NCBI GenBank assembly: GCA_004151065.3
Contig: NWUY0300003966.1
Location: 1-23,713 of the forward strand
Direction of reading: 5' to 3'
From: Larix sibirica
Taxonomy: Eukaryota > Streptophyta > Pinopsida > Pinales > Pinaceae
DNA: 23,713 nt
Shown here: one piece after another, positions 19,160-23,713 of the stretch
How positions within the stretch are numbered: the stretch's first letter is position 1
How the letters are laid out: each line of letters starts with the position of its first letter
The notes under the pieces: generated by a model
Told to the model about the DNA's origin: nothing
Seen by the model: only the letters and a program-made list of their open reading frames with translations
Database searches by the model: none
Position numbers and translations under genes: made by a program

Positions 19160-19927
19160 GGCTGTAATATCATGGGAAAACCCTAGCTAGGAAGTTTTAT
19201 GGAAGAAGTATTACTTAACAAACCCTTAATGATTGGATTCAAAGCTTCTATATACCTATTTTTGGGTATGGCCCAAAATTCAATATGATGGCAAGAGGGT
19301 AGTTAGGCTTCATGTTCATGTTAGAAGAAGATGCCATAAAAACACTAGAAGGCGTTTGGTTTAGGGGTTGTCGGTGCTATCATTGCATAATTGGACTGCT
19401 TGCTTTGATCCTAGAATTGAGGTAGCTATAATGCAACTAGAGTGGATCAAGATTTTTGGACTTCTTATCGAGATGTGGTTGGATATGGTTCTTTGGGTTA
19501 TAGGAAATTGCTTGGGGAAAACAATAGAAATCGACTAGTGTTATAAATCCAATGTGTATAGGATAGTACCCAAAGCACTAGTCAAGGTGGATTTAAAAGA
19601 AGGGCTAGTGGAAACCCTTGGGATCATAGTTGGAGATAAAATGCACAAGCATGTGCTATATTATGTTAAAATATGTTTAGATGTTCAAGATGCCGTGCAT
19701 ACGACCATGTATTGGAGGTCTATACAGATCTCTTTGTCTAGAAAGCTTGGCAACAAAAGGATTTCCAAATGAATGTGGATATTTCTGTGAAAGGTATAAA
19801 TGCAGGAGAGGGTGTGGAGGAACAAAGGAAAATCCCAATTCAAGATGGATTTAAGAAAGAAGGGTTGGGAGGGAGTAAAGAAAAATTGCATAATGAGGAT
19901 TCCTCAGAGGAACCAAAGAAAGAATGA
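19160..19927 (+). pseudogene. LINE ORF1 remnant with DUF4283-like domain, copy 2
   Basis: Identical to 11550-12317, including the frameshift at the WFRG/LSVL position and the stop after EID. Sharing every lesion shows that the gene was already dead before the block was duplicated, or that both copies are the same locus. Confidence 0.6.
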
Positions 19928-20389
19928 GCAACGATTTTTATGAATCATTAAGGGGAAATCTTGAGAATGTAGAAATCAATGGAAAATGGTCAAAGGAAAA
20001 TTTGAAGGAAGCATGAGACATACACGTGTTTGCATTAGAGAAATCATGGTCCATGTCTATATAACTTAGGGAATGGAACATGCCTTTGCATTATAGAGAG
20101 AAAACCAAATTTATACAAAAGTGTGTAAAATTATTTACAAAGCATAGGAGCATGTGTGCTATAAGCTATATTTTATTTTAGCAAGTATTTTCTTTTTCAC
20201 CTGGGAAAAAAACATACTTGTTATAATGAGAATTAAAGTATACAACATTACATCATACACAATTTTCATAATTCAAATCACTATACCTTCCAGGGGTAAT
20301 AGCTCTATCACCATTGAAATGTTGTTATAGATTTTGTAAAATCCATATACAAAAACTAAGGATAAAAGCTACCTATGAGCTATATACTA

Positions 20390-21363
20390 AGAAAAAATTT
20401 CATTTATCCAAGCCATAAAAAAGTATAGGTTAATCCACATTCTGTTACAATACATAAACACATTTTGGCCTATAGTCCACGCCAACCAAATCCATAGATA
20501 TCCAAAACAGAAAAAGTGAAACATGAACTCAAAAAATATTCAAAGAAGATAGGAAAGGCTCTATGCCTGGATTATGTTCTTCTATAGAAATTATACCCAC
20601 CAGACATACCAACGCCTTCTTAGACAAAAAAAAATCATCCTTTGAGTTATATTCCCAATAAATGTGTTGAAGATTCAAGATCGTAGGGGACCCTACAGAG
20701 CTATGATCTGTTCCTTCCACCACTCCAACTGAGCTACCTAGATGCTGCACTTTGATAAAGCCCAGACAACTACATCCTTGGAATTCCCTGCCACTTGAAG
20801 ATAAGTGATCTACTTCAACAGTGCCACATATAAAAAACCCCACAAAGCCAATATCTCTGCCTTAGTATAGAGCAAGGTCCACATGCCATCCACATCTTGA
20901 ATTTGAGCCCCTCATTCGACATTAATACCATTCCATCCCCTTCTTTCCTGGCTATCCTGGGATGCACCATCAAAGAACCCAATATGAATGTTTAGTTCAA
21001 ATACAAGGGCCTTGATATTTTTGGCTATTTAAGATTTATAATCACCCTTCCATCCCTTGTACGCCCCCACAATATTCGAAATAACCATGTGATGAAAAGG
21101 AGGCTCATTGTCAATTAACACTTGGTTTATGTGGGTCCAAATGCCCCCAACATACAAAGAAAGGAAGGTCTTTAAATGAGGGGACCGTTGCTATCCATGC
21201 TCCGAAATTGGAAACCAAGGACTCAGAATCCAAATTCCCTACAATCTTTAGCATTGAGGTTTGGTGATTGCACAATGGACTAGAAGGTGATCAAAAGATT
21301 CTGAATGATTGAAACAAAAAACACAGATTCCAGGGCTAGCTCCCATTAGCAAGTATATGACAA
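20390..21363 (-). pseudogene. LINE ORF2 tail (zf-RVT and RNase H), copy 2, minus strand
   Basis: Identical to 12780-13753: same intact C-x2-C...H-x4-C finger, same GNS in place of GDS, same stops and same 5' truncation next to the GAT repeat. Confidence 0.6.
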
Positions 21364-21769
21364 TGATGATGATGATGATTTACATTCACTCTAATTTTAT
21401 TGGAATTTTTTTTTAATGATTATTTAATTTTATTGGAGTTAAAAAAAATTAATGATTATTTTATTTATTATAATATCTTTTTGTATAATTGAAGAGATTA
21501 TATAGATTTTTTATTTTTATTTTTATGAGTTAACAAGTTAGGAAATCCATTATTATTACAAATATTGTAAAATTGAGTTTTAATTGGGTATAGGAAAGTT
21601 AATTTTTTTCATTGTCTACATTTTTAGTATCACATGGCATTTTAGGTCTTGTCCAACAAACTAACTCCACTATGGTCTTGTCCAACAAACTAACTCCACT
21701 ATGAAGCTCATGAAAATTTGTTTTTGTTTTACCAATGTTAATTTTATTCTTTATACTAGTAAGTTGAGA
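21364..21769. other. AT-rich spacer with small repeats, copy 2
   Basis: Same as 13754-14159 except that the T-rich part reads TTTTATGAGT where copy 1 has TTTTATTATT, two nearby T/G changes. Confidence 0.5.
21645..21702 (+). repeat. 29-bp perfect tandem repeat, copy 2
   Basis: Two head-to-tail units identical to those at 14035-14092. Confidence 0.9.
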
Positions 21770-22868
21770 TGGGGACACTGAGGAGGTGGCAATGTTACTT
21801 TGAAAGAATCCTATTCTCTTCTTCATGTCACCGAGGATCATGAGGGGAAGAAAATATGGAGCTGGATCTAAAAACAAAATTTGTGGCCACAATTCTCCAC
21901 GTTTTTGTGGTTGGTATCGAAGTGGAAGGCCTTAATCTGGGATCAAATTTGATGCAAGGGTTTTGAATTCCATCGCAGTGTCTGTTACGTGAGCATGATG
22001 ACGAAACCACAAAACATCTTCTCAACCTTTGCACCTTTTCCTCTGCCTTATGGGATAAAGGAGTGACAACCTTCTAGCAAATAGATAGGCAAAGGGGAAG
22101 CATATAGGACACCATCGAACACTAGAGGGAAGGTATTTTCACAACCACATCTTGAAAAAAATATGGAAAATATTCTCATGCTTTCTCCTCTGGGAAATTT
22201 GGAAGGAACAAATATGCCAAATTTTTAATGACATTGGCTTGTCGAGGGATCATATTCGGGATCAAAAGGAATTTTGGAAACTCTTTAGATCAAACAATGG
22301 ATGACATAGGACTTGCAATGTTAGGATCAAGAGCATTTGATAATGGATTATTGGAATCTAAGCTCCTTAAAGATAGCTTCTCTAACCACCATTCCCAAGC
22401 AAAGGGTTTCCAACCCAACAACTTGGTCCTCCCCTCCCCCTAGTTGAATTCCTAAAACTTAAATTTGATGGAACCTCACGAGCCGAGCTAGGCCCCATTG
22501 GATTAAGGGGCATCTTCAAGAACGACATAGGCTAAATAATTTGCATCAATGCGAGATTTCTTGGGAGAGAAATGAATAATGCAGTTGAGTTTCACGCTAT
22601 CACTCGGGGCCTATGAATTTCCATCAAATGGGGCTACACCAAAATAATATCGAAAGGATATTCTCAACTCATAAATTCATATGTTGATCAAATTAGTGCA
22701 CGACAACCCCATCAACAAAATTTCACTGAAATAGAGAATGAAAGCAAACATTGAAAAATTAGCTCCCCTACATAATCAAATTTTATTCATTGTTCCATCA
22801 TATGTAAGATGTGCTACCAATAAAGTGGAAAATCGCCTCATGAATAAAGGAATAGAGTGCGACTAGAG
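21770..22868 (+). pseudogene. LINE ORF2 tail (zf-RVT and RNase H), copy 2, plus strand
   Basis: Identical to 14160-15258, with the same Cys-to-Arg change in the finger, the same Asp-to-Tyr change in RNase H and the same stops. Confidence 0.7.
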
Positions 22869-23681
22869 GACCTAGACACAACATGGACAGAGATTATGCA
22901 TTCTCCCTTGGTGTAGGATTGTATCAATATTCTAACATAGGACTAACATCCCTCGGATTTGGGTGAGAACTGAGGCTCAAAGAGTCTACCAAGCTATCCA
23001 TCATGCAGCAACAGGTAATCATGTGGGAGGACACATTGCAGATGTTCATGTGCAAGTGTGCATGCATGTACACTTGGAAAATATGACATATCACCGAAGA
23101 ATGAAGGTTGGAGGAAAATGAAGGTAAGAAGGAGGCTTGACTGGGAGGTGATGGATCCCCCACTTGCTTTGATCGGGTAGGGTAGATCCTAGGTGTAGGA
23201 TCATGATGACGGAAACATGCAGGTTGCATCACAATTTGGTTGAATCCAACTCTCTTGTAGTTGTTATTGGATGGTTCTACAAATGATATTATGGTGAACC
23301 TTGATTAAATGCAAACCTTGGCGAATAGATTGTGAGGGAATTCAGATTGCGGGTTCTTGTCATCTGATTCTTTGCAGGGAGGTAGAGGTCTCCAACTTGG
23401 GGGACATGGTTTTAGTGGGTAGGTTGCAGAATGGTGAGTCAAGGAAGCACGTGTCACGAGATAAATGGGAGGAAAAAAAACCCATATGTCACACATTCAA
23501 AAGGAGATTTGAGATCCCAAAGTAATTTATTAGCAATTTGTCTCGTCTTCGATCCAAAAGGAAATAGAAGCAGTCAAGGAATGGGTTTGGAATGAGCACT
23601 AGACGATAGGAGCAAAAGACATCTAGATGGAAATGGAACCTTGGGTTCAGGGTGAGGAGTATTCTAGGACCTGTGAAACCA
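22869..23681. other. Unassigned region after the LINE tail, copy 2
   Basis: Repeat of 15259-16071; no gene recognised. Confidence 0.4.
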
Positions 23682-23713
23682 TGTAATACCCCTAGTTTTG
23701 ACTTGGAATGCAT
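23682..23713 (+). repeat. Possible LTR start (TGTAATACCCC), copy 2, cut by window end
   Basis: Same motif as at 16072. Three bases (CAT) follow the last base shared with copy 1 before the window stops; copy 1 has N, G, T there, too little to say whether the two continue alike. Confidence 0.3.

Larger units (their letters stand above)
16859..23710 (+). repeat. Large direct duplication, copy 2
   Basis: Near-perfect repeat of 9251-16100, in the same orientation. It includes the 3' part of the copia LTR, the GT/GC repeat, all three LINE remnants, the 29-bp tandem repeat and the TGTAATACCCC motif. It ends 3 bp before the window end. Confidence 0.95.

Noticed and set aside
1-23713. A new defence, regulatory or metabolic gene system
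   Set aside because: No intact gene, no gene cluster and no conserved open frame beyond decayed transposon parts can be read, so I do not claim one.

Overview
The window looks like plant nuclear DNA from a repeat-rich genome. It is AT-rich, has no intact protein-coding gene, and is built from decayed retrotransposons: a Ty1/copia-type LTR element with plant-style LTRs, and plant L1-type LINE fragments carrying DUF4283-like, zf-RVT-like and RNase H-like domains. A gymnosperm or another large plant genome would fit, but that is inference; nothing here fixes the species. I found no rRNA, tRNA, CRISPR array, bacterial-style operon or complete host gene. Every open frame is short, and the recognisable ones are broken by stops and frameshifts.

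Layout. 1-1500: AT-rich, unassigned. About 1500-2750 (minus): decayed LINE ORF2, end of the reverse transcriptase through a zinc-finger-like segment. 2750-3280: unassigned. 3280-8559 (plus): degenerate copia element with a 5' LTR, a methionine-tRNA-type primer-binding site, a 1.9 kb internal region holding scraps of protease, pre-integrase and integrase C-terminus, a polypurine tract, and a 3' LTR that carries a ~270 bp insertion and has lost its last ~30 bp. 8560-8694: unassigned, ending at a single N at 8695. 8696-9969: a 5'-truncated LTR of the same family. 9970-16100: LINE ORF1 remnant (plus), LINE ORF2 tail (minus), a second LINE ORF2 tail (plus), and a possible LTR start (TGTAATACCCC) just before a second single N at 16101. 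16102-16459: spacer. 16460-17577: a fourth LTR of the family. 17578-23713: the LINE-bearing block again.

The dominant structure is a direct duplication. Positions 9251-16100 and 16859-23710 match almost base for base; I could see only five differences, one of them a GT-repeat unit. The left edge lies inside a copia LTR: upstream of it the two LTRs are clearly diverged, downstream nearly identical, so the second LTR is a hybrid. The right edge coincides with the N at 16101 and, 3 bp later in copy 2, with the end of the window. This fits either unequal recombination between LTRs or an assembly artefact in which two versions of one locus were joined by single-N gaps; I think the artefact is somewhat more likely.

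Nothing works together as a functional system. The interest lies in the duplication, the hybrid LTR, hairpins conserved across LTR copies, and the history of nested decay.
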